A stretch of DNA of 64,000 bases from Pseudidiomarina marina (GTDB lineage: Bacteria; Pseudomonadota; Gammaproteobacteria; Enterobacterales; Alteromonadaceae): contig NZ_PIPZ01000002.1 in NCBI RefSeq assembly GCF_003987045.1, forward strand, positions 372,001 through 436,000. Reading direction: 5' to 3'. A program made the position numbers and the translations under genes. Shown here piece by piece: positions 18,986 to 26,660 of this stretch. The notes below the pieces were generated by a model. That model saw nothing but the letters and a program-made list of their open reading frames with translations. It was not told where the DNA came from and ran no database searches. Every line of letters begins with the position of its first letter. Positions within the stretch are counted from its first letter, which is position 1.

Positions 18986-19426
18986 CTATTTAAATTGTAA
19001 CTCACGACTGTCTGTGTAAGTTACATACCAGTCAAACTCGGCGAACTGAGAACTGTTATCTGGAGTAATTGACCAAACCTCTTCAAAGCTTTCTTCGTCA
19101 GGTTCTACAACGAGATTTTGCTGCCCAACGGATAGCAAGAGCTGTCCGTCTTTGTGAACTTCTACACTTGTTACACTTTCCCCCATAAGCATATAAATTT
19201 GGGATAAAAACCTACCTCGCTGCAAGAAAAAGTTATCCTCTTTTTCTGATTGATCATCGACCCATGCAGCACCTGAAACAGTTAACCAAATTTCTTTTTT
19301 TGGAATTGATTCTGTCAAGAAGCATAGGCGCAACTCGATACTTGAAACAATCAACCTATCCAACTGACACTTAAGAAGATGATCATTTGCCCTTTTATTG
19401 GCTAGAGCTAGCAGTGCTATATCCAT
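18986..19426 (-). CDS. hypothetical protein, candidate immunity protein for the orphan Rhs cassette
   Basis: 146 residues, soluble, acidic, no signal peptide. It starts 12 bases after the stop of the orphan Rhs cassette on the same strand. It contains beta-rich segments (EIWLTVSGAAWVDD, SVEVHKDGQLLLSVG) and ends close to the tRNA remnant. No family recognised; immunity is inferred only from its place behind a toxin tail. Confidence 0.65.
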   Translation of the reverse strand: MDIALLALANKRANDHLLKCQLDRLIVSSIELRLCFLTESIPKKEIWLTVSGAAWVDDQSEKEDNFFLQRGRFLSQIYMLMGESVTSVEVHKDGQLLLSVGQQNLVVEPDEESFEEVWSITPDNSSQFAEFDWYVTYTDSRELQFK

Positions 19427-19438
19427 AATTTTAATTCT

Positions 19439-20350
19439 CTAATTCAATGTGACTTCGCGTCGTTGCTCAGTTTTTGGAATATTACCAAAATTTGAGCCGT
19501 TCGCTGGATTAACTGCTTGTGATGATCCCTCTCGTGAAGTCACCACTCTTGGGGATGGTTTGGCCCCCCAATCCATTACCCGCACATCCATTTTCATTTC
19601 AGGCACATTGTGTATCGTTCCCGATTCAGTTCCAGCTTTATTTGTCACAGTCGTACCGCTCATACCTGCCTCTTCAAGGGAGTTTCTTACTCCACTTGTT
19701 GAGTTGTGGACGACTGCTCCATCTGCTGTAGCTATAAAATCTGCCCCTTTTCTGGAGGCCGAAATTGCCATACTTGCACCGCCGGGAACCACGGGTAGAG
19801 CCAGTGCAGCTCCATCAGCTATTACGCCGAGTGCATCTAATCCAGCAGCAGCCCAATTTCCATTAGCCAGATTGCTTCCAAGTGATGTTAAGCCAACACT
19901 AAGACTTGCGGCATCCCAAATAGATTCTAAATACTCACCCTTTGGGTCGGTATACTTGTAAGGGTTATTATTAACATACAAGTAGCGATTGAACGACATT
20001 ACTGGGTTGGAAGCTGTCCAACCAACTGGATCATTCGAATAAAACCGCCCGATAACAGGATCATAGTATCGTGCCTGCATATACGTCAGCTCAAGGTCAT
20101 CGTCTTCCAAATGACCTGTGTAGCCGAGACCATCCGACTGCTGTGGCGCATCGTTATAGCGCGCTACTAGTTGCGAGCCTAAATGGTAATACTCAATGTA
20201 ATTGCCATTCCTGTAGGTCGCCAGTAACGTCCCTTGTTGGTTATACAGACTATAGGTCTTAATTCCACCCGAGGTTTTCGACACGCGTCGACCATGACCA
20301 TCATATTGATAGGTTATACCACCAGAGCTGATTAAACGGTTAGCCCGGTT
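19439..20350 (-). pseudogene. orphan Rhs C-terminal cassette (5'-truncated rhs)
   Basis: The frame reads from about 20350 through the Rhs core (ARYYDPVIGRFYSNDPVGWTA) into a new tail after NNNPYKYTDPKGEY. An in-frame TAA (20351-20353) sits exactly where homology to the first rhs gene ends, and the first usable start is a GTG at 20284. The tail has a hydrophobic Ala/Gly/Leu-rich stretch, then GADFIATADGAVV, RVMDWGAKPSPRVV and a short polar end. The toxin family is not recognised. It is probably a silent cassette that can be exchanged onto a full rhs gene by recombination in the shared core. Confidence 0.8.
20058..20347. repeat. Rhs core repeat, copy 2
   Basis: Direct copy of 16003-16292, about 97-98% identical by eye. 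Spacing between copies is 4055 bp. Recombination between them would delete fic and the lipoprotein, and would join the first Rhs N-terminal part to the second toxin tail. Confidence 0.9.
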
Positions 20351-20785
20351 TTAAATAAAATTAAAGACGCGCCTTCTTCATTGGCCAAAGGAGCATTGTT
20401 AGAGACAATTCCGATATCTGCTAGACGATGGTACTTTTTCGGCTGATGCCGGGGAAAACGATATTCGGGCTATATATGACCAAGAAAATGCAGAAATAAA
20501 GTTCTTCTGCCGTTACAAACGGGATATTAACTTTTACGATAAGAAACTGATGGCTTTTGCCACCAAGCATTGCATTGATACGAAACCTTGCACCGTCACT
20601 GTAATCCCCCCGAAAAATCGGAGCAGTTATAAGTAGAAAATCCAACTCCACTTCAATGACGTCGGTTATAACCCAGCGCGGTCCGTGATGCCTGTGGTAG
20701 CGCCTGTATGGATAATTTGTAGCCTTCCAGCTAAATTTAAAGTTATGGTGCGCTCTGAACTAATAAACTGGGTCTCTCAACAATC
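20351..20785. other. 435-bp region without an intact gene; possible plus-strand gene remnant 20403-20636
   Basis: No complete gene is visible. On the plus strand a 77-codon frame (20403-20633, stop TAG at 20634) has protein-like composition, for example AEIKFFCRYKRDINFYDKK and HCIDTKPCTVTVIPPKN. It has no start codon at its beginning and is preceded by a stop. A neighbouring frame (LNKIKDAPSSLAKGALLETI) also looks coding-like and may be the other side of a frameshift. It could be the 3' end of a gene broken when the Rhs cassette arrived. No family recognised. Confidence 0.35.
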
Positions 20786-21277
20786 ATGAAAACCACTTAT
20801 CGTTACGCAATTTTATTTGGATTACCCGGTCTTGTGGTGGCGTTTATTGCGGCGATGGCGACTGTCGCATTGCTTGCTGGTATTTTCTGGCTCTTTATTT
20901 ATGGCGACAATCCTTGGCCGGATTGGTCAGATTATTTCCTTGGTAGTGTTGCACTCATTGTTTTTCTGAGCGTCTGGTTACTCACCATTTATGCTGGATT
21001 TCAACACGGCTGTAAACAAAATACCCGTTCTTCTTCTTTCAAGACTCAATTAATCTATTCTATTACTGCCACTGGCATTATGGCTCTTTCGGTCACTCTG
21101 TTTTTAATACGCGGCGAACTTCGCCCCAAAACGCTTAGCGAACAATGTGCGAAGATTTGCTTAGATAAAGGTTATTACGGAAGCTCGACGCCCCCTAATA
21201 GCTCAGGAAAGAAGACATGCAGTTGTTTCGATGAAACAATCAACGATTACATTGAAATTGGCGAATTGACGAATTGA
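20786..21277 (+). CDS. hypothetical membrane protein with Cys-rich tail
   Basis: 163 residues: three membrane segments (about 8-38, 48-70, 88-108), then a soluble C-terminal tail containing four Cys in CAKICLDKGYYG and KKTCSCFDE. The Cys pairs could bind metal or form disulfides. No family recognised. The reading frame ends within short near-repeats (GAATTGAC twice, then GAGTTGAC), a sign of local slippage. Confidence 0.65.
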   Translation: MKTTYRYAILFGLPGLVVAFIAAMATVALLAGIFWLFIYGDNPWPDWSDYFLGSVALIVFLSVWLLTIYAGFQHGCKQNTRSSSFKTQLIYSITATGIMALSVTLFLIRGELRPKTLSEQCAKICLDKGYYGSSTPPNSSGKKTCSCFDETINDYIEIGELTN

Positions 21278-21365
21278 CGAGTTGACGGATGGAAAGTATT
21301 CAATCCCATACAGTTCGCAAATTAATTAGCCTGCAAAGTTTTACAAGGCGGAGTTCTAATCGGTA

Positions 21366-21401
21366 ATTCTGCAACCCAATAATTTTATTGGGTTGCAGAA
21401 T
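21366..21401. terminator. perfect 17-bp palindromic hairpin
   Basis: ATTCTGCAACCCAATAA-TT-TTATTGGGTTGCAGAAT. The stem is perfect and the loop is two bases. It lies between converging genes (the membrane protein on the plus strand and the EEP-family gene on the minus strand), so bidirectional termination is likely, though there is no strong T-run on either side. Confidence 0.6.
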
Positions 21402-21402
21402 C

Positions 21403-21432
21403 ATAACTTAAACCGCTATAACTTAAACCGAG
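21403..21432. repeat. 15-bp tandem duplication
   Basis: ATAACTTAAACCGCT is followed directly by ATAACTTAAACCGAG. The second copy encodes the C-terminal residues of the EEP-family protein and the first copy lies beyond its stop. Confidence 0.75.
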
Positions 21433-22153
21433 CATAAAGAGGATTATGGTCGGACACCGTATTAGTATCAATCGCGGACGCCTCTTGAAGCGACAGGTCG
21501 CGGTAGAAGATGAAATCCAAAGGGTGTTGGCGGTAAGTTTTAATATGATGTGGGTCCACCATAATCGCCCGCCGAAGACCAATGCTTCGACAGAATTGCA
21601 GTAAGCGCAAGCGGCGCTGGCGGCTCCACACGTTAAAGTCACCAGCCACAATAAGCGGCCCTTTGTGACCTAGAATCTCTTCTTTAATTAGCTCTATTTC
21701 TTGCGAAAACTGATGTGCGCGAACGAAGTTGATTGCGTGCACATTGACGACTAACAATGAACCACCTTCTGCCAGCGAGTGATACGACAACATATAACTT
21801 TTATGTGTGGCGAACATACCTTCGCGCCTCCTGCTCAGTCGAGCTTGGGCTTCGGTAAAAGCATACTGACTTGCAGTAAGTACGCCATAGCTAGAGCGTC
21901 GCGTCTGCATATTCGGAGCAACAGCATACGACCAATGTGGGAGTAGCCAATTCTCTTTCGCACTCAACTTCGCCTCTTGCAGCAATAAAAATAGGCATGG
22001 GTAGTCGGCTAGAACGCTTGCTAAAGCGCGCTGAAACTGCGGTGTCTCGGTAAGTTTCTGAGTGTTCCAACACAGCACACCGAACTCTTCACCGTGAACA
22101 ATAGGATGTTCATGGATAAATTGCTGAGGAATCACAACCTTGGGTTTAAGCAC
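21416..22153 (-). CDS. endonuclease/exonuclease/phosphatase (EEP) family protein
   Basis: 245 residues. The EEP catalytic motifs appear in order: WNTQKL, LLLQEAK (metal-binding Glu), VNVHAINF, AGDFNVWS (Asp/Asn), LDFIFYR and SDHNPLYARF (terminal Asp-His pair). Members cleave phosphodiester bonds in nucleic acids or small phosphates; the substrate is not readable. No signal peptide. The start is a GTG at 22153 with AAGGCGG in front; no in-frame ATG lies nearby. Confidence 0.88.
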   Translation of the reverse strand: MLKPKVVIPQQFIHEHPIVHGEEFGVLCWNTQKLTETPQFQRALASVLADYPCLFLLLQEAKLSAKENWLLPHWSYAVAPNMQTRRSSYGVLTASQYAFTEAQARLSRRREGMFATHKSYMLSYHSLAEGGSLLVVNVHAINFVRAHQFSQEIELIKEEILGHKGPLIVAGDFNVWSRQRRLRLLQFCRSIGLRRAIMVDPHHIKTYRQHPLDFIFYRDLSLQEASAIDTNTVSDHNPLYARFKL

Positions 22154-22280
22154 ACATCCGCCTTTTGAAAATCCGCACTCTTATTACACTGCTTTCGCCA
22201 TCAAATCAGACACTATTTGAGTATATCAGGTTCAACTTCTGCCGGATGCGTCATTTATATTAGATAGCTTTTAACGACAA

Positions 22281-22324
22281 CCAATGTTAAAGATATTTGA
22301 CATTGGCAGCTTTGTATATAAACT
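22281..22324 (+). promoter_or_regulatory. promoter with palindromic operator for membrane/XRE module 1
   Basis: Inverted repeat CCAATGTTAAA / TTTGACATTGG (22281-22306, 10 of 11 matched). Its right arm contains a perfect -35 box, TTGACA (22297-22302), followed 16 bases later by TAAACT. The palindrome covers the -35, the usual position for repression. The XRE protein of the same operon is the obvious candidate regulator (inference). Confidence 0.55.
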
Positions 22325-22360
22325 AAGCATGTTAATTATTTTTTACTTTAGGATTGAAAC

Positions 22361-22780
22361 ATGGCTTTCAAGGAAAAATCAGCTTGGTTATTGTTGTTGG
22401 CAACCTTAAGCGTCGGGCTTTACATGACGTACGTTGTCGTGCAAACCTACGTGGAGCAACATCAGGTTCCGGCGGTACTACCTGTATTTATTCAACTCAC
22501 AATCACCTTAATTGTTCTAAGTGTGATTGGGCAAATAGTTCTAGCTATCACCAACCGTAAACAGGCTGAACAAAAAACTGACGAGAGAGAAAAGCTATTT
22601 ATCCGTCGTGGTCAAGCTGCGGCAGGCGGTGTATTAGCCGTTGGTGTTGTCACTTCGTTACTACATTTTTTGTTCTTGAACGATGGCAACCTACTCTTCT
22701 ATAGCTGTCTTCTCAGTTTAGTTGTGGCACAAGTCACCGAATACGCTGTCCAGATTGCTAGCTTCCGCCGAGGTTATTAG
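22361..22780 (+). CDS. small membrane protein of XRE module 1 (DUF2178-like)
   Basis: 139 residues with four membrane segments in two pairs. Between the pairs is a cytoplasmic loop with KQAEQKTDEREKLFIRR, which resembles the DER(D/E) motif of DUF2178-type proteins. It ends two bases before the start of a small XRE regulator, so the two are translated together. Such pairs may be membrane-controlled regulators in which the membrane partner sequesters the DNA-binding protein; this is inference by analogy with SdpI/SdpR. Confidence 0.75.
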   Translation: MAFKEKSAWLLLLATLSVGLYMTYVVVQTYVEQHQVPAVLPVFIQLTITLIVLSVIGQIVLAITNRKQAEQKTDEREKLFIRRGQAAAGGVLAVGVVTSLLHFLFLNDGNLLFYSCLLSLVVAQVTEYAVQIASFRRGY

Positions 22781-22782
22781 TC

Positions 22783-22992
22783 ATGTTGCCAATCGCAAAC
22801 TGCGTACGAGAATTACGAGCAGAAAATGGCGATATGACGCAAGGCGAATTAGGCGATCTCGTTGGTGTAACACGCCAAACGATAGCGGCAATTGAACAAC
22901 GCCGCTACTCACCGTCCCTTGAAACTGCTTTTCGTATTGCCAAAGTTTTCAACAAAAGTCTTATTGAAGTGTTCTGGTTTGACGAAACCTAA
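22783..22992 (+). CDS. small XRE-family transcriptional regulator (module 1)
   Basis: 69 residues, consisting of only one helix-turn-helix: TQGELGDLVGVTRQTIAAIE followed by RRYSPSLETAFRIAKVF and an acidic end. It lacks any effector domain. Ribosome site GAGG precedes the ATG. It probably binds the palindrome at 22281-22306. Paralogue at 24815-25036 has the same architecture. Confidence 0.9.
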   Translation: MLPIANCVRELRAENGDMTQGELGDLVGVTRQTIAAIEQRRYSPSLETAFRIAKVFNKSLIEVFWFDET

Positions 22993-23199
22993 TTTGGCTT
23001 ATGCGACGATCATGAAGTTCGCCATGATTATCAACCTGCGGAATCACCTCAAAAGCGTTAACGATATCGATAAACCGACTTTAAATTGACAGGTATGTTT
23101 TTACGGTTTATTTTTTAACTTTTATATAACATATTACGTGAATCTTAATTAGGTGTTCATCCATAAAGTAATGACACTAAATATCTGGGAGTTCCTGCA

Positions 23200-23937
23200 A
23201 TGCGATTTCTCTTACCTATAGCTTTCCTGACCTTGCTGTCATTGCTAAACGCGAAACCGGTCAATGCCAATGACAAACAACGACCAGATCTAGGCGCAGA
23301 AGTCATCCTTCTTATAGCATCGACAGTGGGTCTCTCGCGCGATGAGTTGAACCGATCTTTTAGCGTCATATCCGATTTTCAGTCGCGTAAATTTGCTCTC
23401 TCGGAACTTGAGTCTCTCTCAGATGAAGAGGTACTTGCCAAAGTTAATTTGAAAGCAGAGCCCTATGCGAATATAGAAACCGAACACCTGATGTTAATTG
23501 CGAAGCGATATGAAATCGAAACCGAATTGTTAGCAGCTCGAGCTGACGTTGATGCGGAGAAATTCCGTCAGTTTTACCGAACGTTTGATAGCACACTGAC
23601 ACTTGCATTGCGCTTGAATCGCTACGTTTCGGCGAAGCAAAACTCAGTATCAAAAACTAACTATTCAAATCATGCTTCAGGCAGCTACTTTGCTGACGTT
23701 GATTTCGACGGCCCGATTATTGACTGCTGGCTATCTTGTGATGCTGTTAAAGATCAAGTTTGGGAAGATTTGTCAGTTCAGCTAACTTTAGTTGGTGATA
23801 TACAAGATTCGGCAAAACAAAAAGGCTCTTATCCAGAGGGAACAGTTGCCCGCATTGTTGATCATGAGTCTGGAAACTTCATTGAGGTCAGAAAGCAGCC
23901 TTATTCTCTTCCGTGGGTTCCGGTTAACGGTGGTTAG
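23200..23937 (+). CDS. hypothetical secreted protein
   Basis: 245 residues with a signal peptide (ends KPVNAND). The body is mainly helical and charged (residues 25-135), followed by a segment with two Cys (DCWLSCDAV) and a polar tail. No family recognised. A good ribosome site (GGGAG) precedes the ATG. A TTGACA (23086-23091) with an AT-rich -10 region 17 bases on may be its promoter. Confidence 0.7.
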   Translation: MRFLLPIAFLTLLSLLNAKPVNANDKQRPDLGAEVILLIASTVGLSRDELNRSFSVISDFQSRKFALSELESLSDEEVLAKVNLKAEPYANIETEHLMLIAKRYEIETELLAARADVDAEKFRQFYRTFDSTLTLALRLNRYVSAKQNSVSKTNYSNHASGSYFADVDFDGPIIDCWLSCDAVKDQVWEDLSVQLTLVGDIQDSAKQKGSYPEGTVARIVDHESGNFIEVRKQPYSLPWVPVNGG

Positions 23938-24028
23938 AACTGTTGCGAAAAACCTGTTGTTCAGCAATAGTTCGCAAAATATGGTGAAACTGTAGCTTGT
24001 CCGGCCTAAAACGCTTCATTGCGATAAT

Positions 24029-24050
24029 GCGCAGGCGTATTCGCCTGCGC
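24029..24050. terminator. GC-rich hairpin between converging genes
   Basis: GCGCAGGCG-TATT-CGCCTGCGC, a perfect 9-bp stem, sits between the secreted protein gene (plus) and the DUF4097 gene (minus). There is little T-run on either side, but its position fits bidirectional termination. Confidence 0.6.
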
Positions 24051-24057
24051 TCCAACC

Positions 24058-24768
24058 TTACATTTTCGACGAGTTACCAACGCCCTCAATGCGCAAGCTG
24101 CCAGAACCACTCTCAATGATATTTAGGTCGCCAACTTGGCGCACATTGATGCCACCAGAGCCATCGTCAATAGTCACCTTGCCATCCACTTGTTCAATAT
24201 CAATTGAACCTGAGCCATCTTCAATCGTTAAATCGCCACGAAGATAACGTACCGTGATCGAGCCTGAACCGTCGTCAATATCGACATTGCCGCCGTTTTC
24301 AATCGTGATGCTACCCGAGCCATCTTCGATGTTGAGATCACCCATCACATCGCGCAATACAATTGAGCCTGATCCGTCATTCAAATCAATACTCAGATCG
24401 GCCGGTACGCGCACTGTCAAATTGATATATGGGTTGTTACCGCGATATGAATTTCGGTCAAAATCCGCAATTAAAACTGCGTCACTGCCCGTTTTCTGAA
24501 GTGACAATCGAATGTCTTCAGCATCGCGATAATAAACTTCTGCAACCACATCAATTCGAGTACGACCCGCTTCACCGATAATTTCTAAACTTCCGGCGCC
24601 TGTATCAGCTTTCACCTCATCAATGTCAGTAAGCTCTAACGACAGACTTCTTGTTTCATGCTGAAGCTCACTGTTTCTCCATGAGTCACCATCACCTGGT
24701 ACATTCGCGTAGACCACGCAGCCTGATAACAGGCTTACTGACGTCAGTGCTAATGCTATTGCTTTCAT
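24058..24768 (-). CDS. DUF4097-type beta-helix lipoprotein with DGSGS repeats
   Basis: 236 residues from the ATG at 24768, chosen because AAGGAA stands before it and the signal sequence starts there (an upstream start at 24804 would bury it). The lipobox LLSGC gives Cys17. Six or seven repeats of about 17-20 residues follow, each with DDGSGSI, EDGSGSI or a variant alternating with short beta strands; this fits a right-handed beta-helix of the DUF4097 'putative adhesin' type. It follows the XRE gene by 46 bases and is probably its operon mate. DUF4097 proteins also occur in envelope-stress operons such as liaG of Bacillus. Confidence 0.85.
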   Translation of the reverse strand: MKAIALALTSVSLLSGCVVYANVPGDGDSWRNSELQHETRSLSLELTDIDEVKADTGAGSLEIIGEAGRTRIDVVAEVYYRDAEDIRLSLQKTGSDAVLIADFDRNSYRGNNPYINLTVRVPADLSIDLNDGSGSIVLRDVMGDLNIEDGSGSITIENGGNVDIDDGSGSITVRYLRGDLTIEDGSGSIDIEQVDGKVTIDDGSGGINVRQVGDLNIIESGSGSLRIEGVGNSSKM

Positions 24769-24814
24769 TTTGATTTCCTTATGCGAATTAACGTTTTCTA
24801 CCATAATCGATTCA

Positions 24815-25036
24815 TTATGATGAACTAACCTCTAAAGTAAAAATTTCTTCAACAGGCACATTAAAAAAATTCGCTAATTTCAAAGCAATTACTACAGATG
24901 GCGTGAACCGACGTGTTTCAATGGTACTGATAGTTTTGCGCGATACCCCGATAGCATCAGCCAGCTCTTGTTGCGACATGCTGTGCTTTGCTCGAAATGT
25001 TGGCAAATTATTCAGAACCTGATCATCCATTGTCAT
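24815..25036 (-). CDS. small XRE-family transcriptional regulator (module 2)
   Basis: 73 residues: one helix-turn-helix (SQQELADAIGVSRKTISTIE, then RRFTPSVVIALKLANFF) and an acidic tail. AAGGAG lies ahead of the ATG at 25036. The start overlaps the upstream membrane gene by 14 bases, which indicates translational coupling. The recognition helix differs from module 1, as do the operators. Confidence 0.9.
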   Translation of the reverse strand: MTMDDQVLNNLPTFRAKHSMSQQELADAIGVSRKTISTIETRRFTPSVVIALKLANFFNVPVEEIFTLEVSSS

Positions 25037-25505
25037 CGTCTCCTTGATCTCGCATTTCCCACAACACTGACAATGACCACACTAAAGTTCCGACGACGAT
25101 GAGCGTTAAACTATAGGTGCTCACGGTTACGTAACTTCCAATATGCGCTGCTTCTAGATTCTCGCCAATCAACACACCAGGAATCAATACAATGATTAAC
25201 CCAACAAACGCTCGAGCATTGGCTTTACGACTTGTTTCACGCGTGAATTCGTCATAATAAATGCCAAACATTTCCCGCCAGCCACCAGCGAGTTTATGAC
25301 TACCTGTACTCATTCGTGTCACAACACCAACAAATAGTAGTGCCACTAGAACCATCAAAATACTTGGCCACTCACCAACATCTTTTCCTGCAAGCTCCAG
25401 CCATTTCGATATCAACATAATAGTGAAGTAAACACCGCTTATAAGCGAGATATAAGCGCCATATTTGAGCGATTTCGCCTGAGCTTCTGCTGTCCATTTT
25501 GACAT
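25023..25505 (-). CDS. four-helix membrane protein of XRE module 2
   Basis: 160 residues. Hydrophobic segments at about 15-35, 45-65, 95-115 and 125-148, with a cytoplasmic loop GGWREMFGIYYDEFTRETSRK between the pairs. No sequence family recognised, but length, topology and the coupled XRE gene parallel module 1. It may control the activity of the XRE protein at the membrane (inference). Confidence 0.75.
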   Translation of the reverse strand: MSKWTAEAQAKSLKYGAYISLISGVYFTIMLISKWLELAGKDVGEWPSILMVLVALLFVGVVTRMSTGSHKLAGGWREMFGIYYDEFTRETSRKANARAFVGLIIVLIPGVLIGENLEAAHIGSYVTVSTYSLTLIVVGTLVWSLSVLWEMRDQGDDDNG

Positions 25506-25533
25506 AAAGTAATCCTCTTTGAGGCATCACAAT

Positions 25534-25591
25534 GATACCCTTAGGTTTCATAATATAACCTAAAGGTATCACCTTGCAACCCTAGAGTATC
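25534..25591 (-). promoter_or_regulatory. promoter with palindromic operator for XRE module 2
   Basis: Inverted repeat GATACCCTTAGGTT / AACCTAAAGGTATC (25534-25547 and 25557-25570, 13 of 14 matched, 9-base spacer). A third related half-site lies at 25578-25591. On the minus strand TTGCAA (25574-25579) and TATTAT (25550-25555) are 18 bases apart. One arm therefore lies between -35 and -10 and the other just downstream of -10. This is a typical repressor arrangement; autoregulation by the small XRE protein is inferred. Confidence 0.65.
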
Positions 25592-25610
25592 ATTTTAACC
25601 AAAATGGGGC

Positions 25611-26660
25611 CTATACGCGGCACTCATCACAGATGTCAGCGGTTGGCATGTGGGCAAAGCTTTTCTCAAGTAGATGCCTTAACGGTTCATCGCAGTAATG
25701 CTTCCGTGTTACGTGAGGATGCGAGCGTAAACGCCCTTTCAGCACGTTATTGCCAACATCAGTCAGTAGCGGGTTACTCGGATCAACCGATGGACCTAAG
25801 GCACGCGATTTCAGTTCTGGCGGCAATGAGAGTACCGGTACTGTCGCGGATAATTGTGCAGCCATAAAGAAAGCAATGGAATAACGTTCGCTACCTTGAG
25901 TAGGGCTTTCAACTTTGTGATTGGTTGCCTTTAAAAAGCCGTTCGAAGCAAGCTCCAATAACTCACCAATATTCACGACTAAAGCGCCCGGAATTGGTGC
26001 GACATCAACCCACTCATTGCCACGCTCAACCTTGAGTCCGCTCTGTGAATCTTGCATGACCAATGTCAGGTAGCCCGGATCTTTATGCGCACCAACGCCT
26101 TGTTGGGGCGACTGCTGCGCTGGATAACGAATTAGTTTTGCATGAGTGTATGGCTGCGCACCAATGGTATGGTCAAGTGCGTGACCGTCAACACCCAATG
26201 ATTCACAGAGCTTCTGCAATAACTCAACCGTGATATCACTTAGCTTAGTTTGCAGCTTAGTTAATGTCGGCTTGAGTTTAGGCATCGCGCTTGGCCATAG
26301 ATTAGGTCCGATTAGTTTTTGCCAGGGGTATCGCACTTGTTCGGCTGAAAGGGCAAGCTCTTCATTCATCCAGTCGAATTGCTCGCGTGCATCAAACCGA
26401 CCGGCTGTCATTTCATTTCCCATAGCGTTATAACCGCGAAAATGCGGCGAATGAATCATGTCAACCGACTGCTTTTCTTTAGTGGAGAGTTGGAAAAATG
26501 CCTTACTTAACGCCAAATAGCCTTGTTGCGCATCGTGACTTAAACCGTGATCAACAAGGTAGAAAAAACCGACCTCACTGGCAGCTTGGAGCAAATGCGC
26601 CAAGCCTTCATCAGAATCAAGCGATGTTAAAGAGATAATCGGTAATGTTGCAGCGTTCAT
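25611..26660 (-). CDS. isopenicillin-N-synthase-like 2-oxoglutarate/Fe(II) oxygenase
   Basis: 349 residues. The N-terminal DIOX_N region has IISLTSLDSDEG and GFFYLVDHGLS. The C-terminal core carries the iron ligands: H-x-D in GAHKDPGYLTLVMQD, the distal His in KATNHKV, and the cosubstrate-binding R-Y-S in ERYSIAFF. Family activity: oxidation or hydroxylation of small molecules with 2-oxoglutarate. The substrate is unknown, and no biosynthetic cluster surrounds it. Ribosome site GGAGG precedes the ATG. Confidence 0.9.
   Translation of the reverse strand: MNAATLPIISLTSLDSDEGLAHLLQAASEVGFFYLVDHGLSHDAQQGYLALSKAFFQLSTKEKQSVDMIHSPHFRGYNAMGNEMTAGRFDAREQFDWMNEELALSAEQVRYPWQKLIGPNLWPSAMPKLKPTLTKLQTKLSDITVELLQKLCESLGVDGHALDHTIGAQPYTHAKLIRYPAQQSPQQGVGAHKDPGYLTLVMQDSQSGLKVERGNEWVDVAPIPGALVVNIGELLELASNGFLKATNHKVESPTQGSERYSIAFFMAAQLSATVPVLSLPPELKSRALGPSVDPSNPLLTDVGNNVLKGRLRSHPHVTRKHYCDEPLRHLLEKSFAHMPTADICDECRV

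Noticed and set aside
20421-20651. Minus-strand open frame of 76 codons beside the orphan Rhs cassette
   Set aside because: No ribosome site and no recognisable protein pattern; the opposite strand has the more protein-like frame, so I take it as a shadow.
14629-20785. Prophage or insertion-sequence origin of the island
   Set aside because: No integrase, transposase, phage structural gene or terminal inverted repeats could be found; the content is toxin-type genes only.
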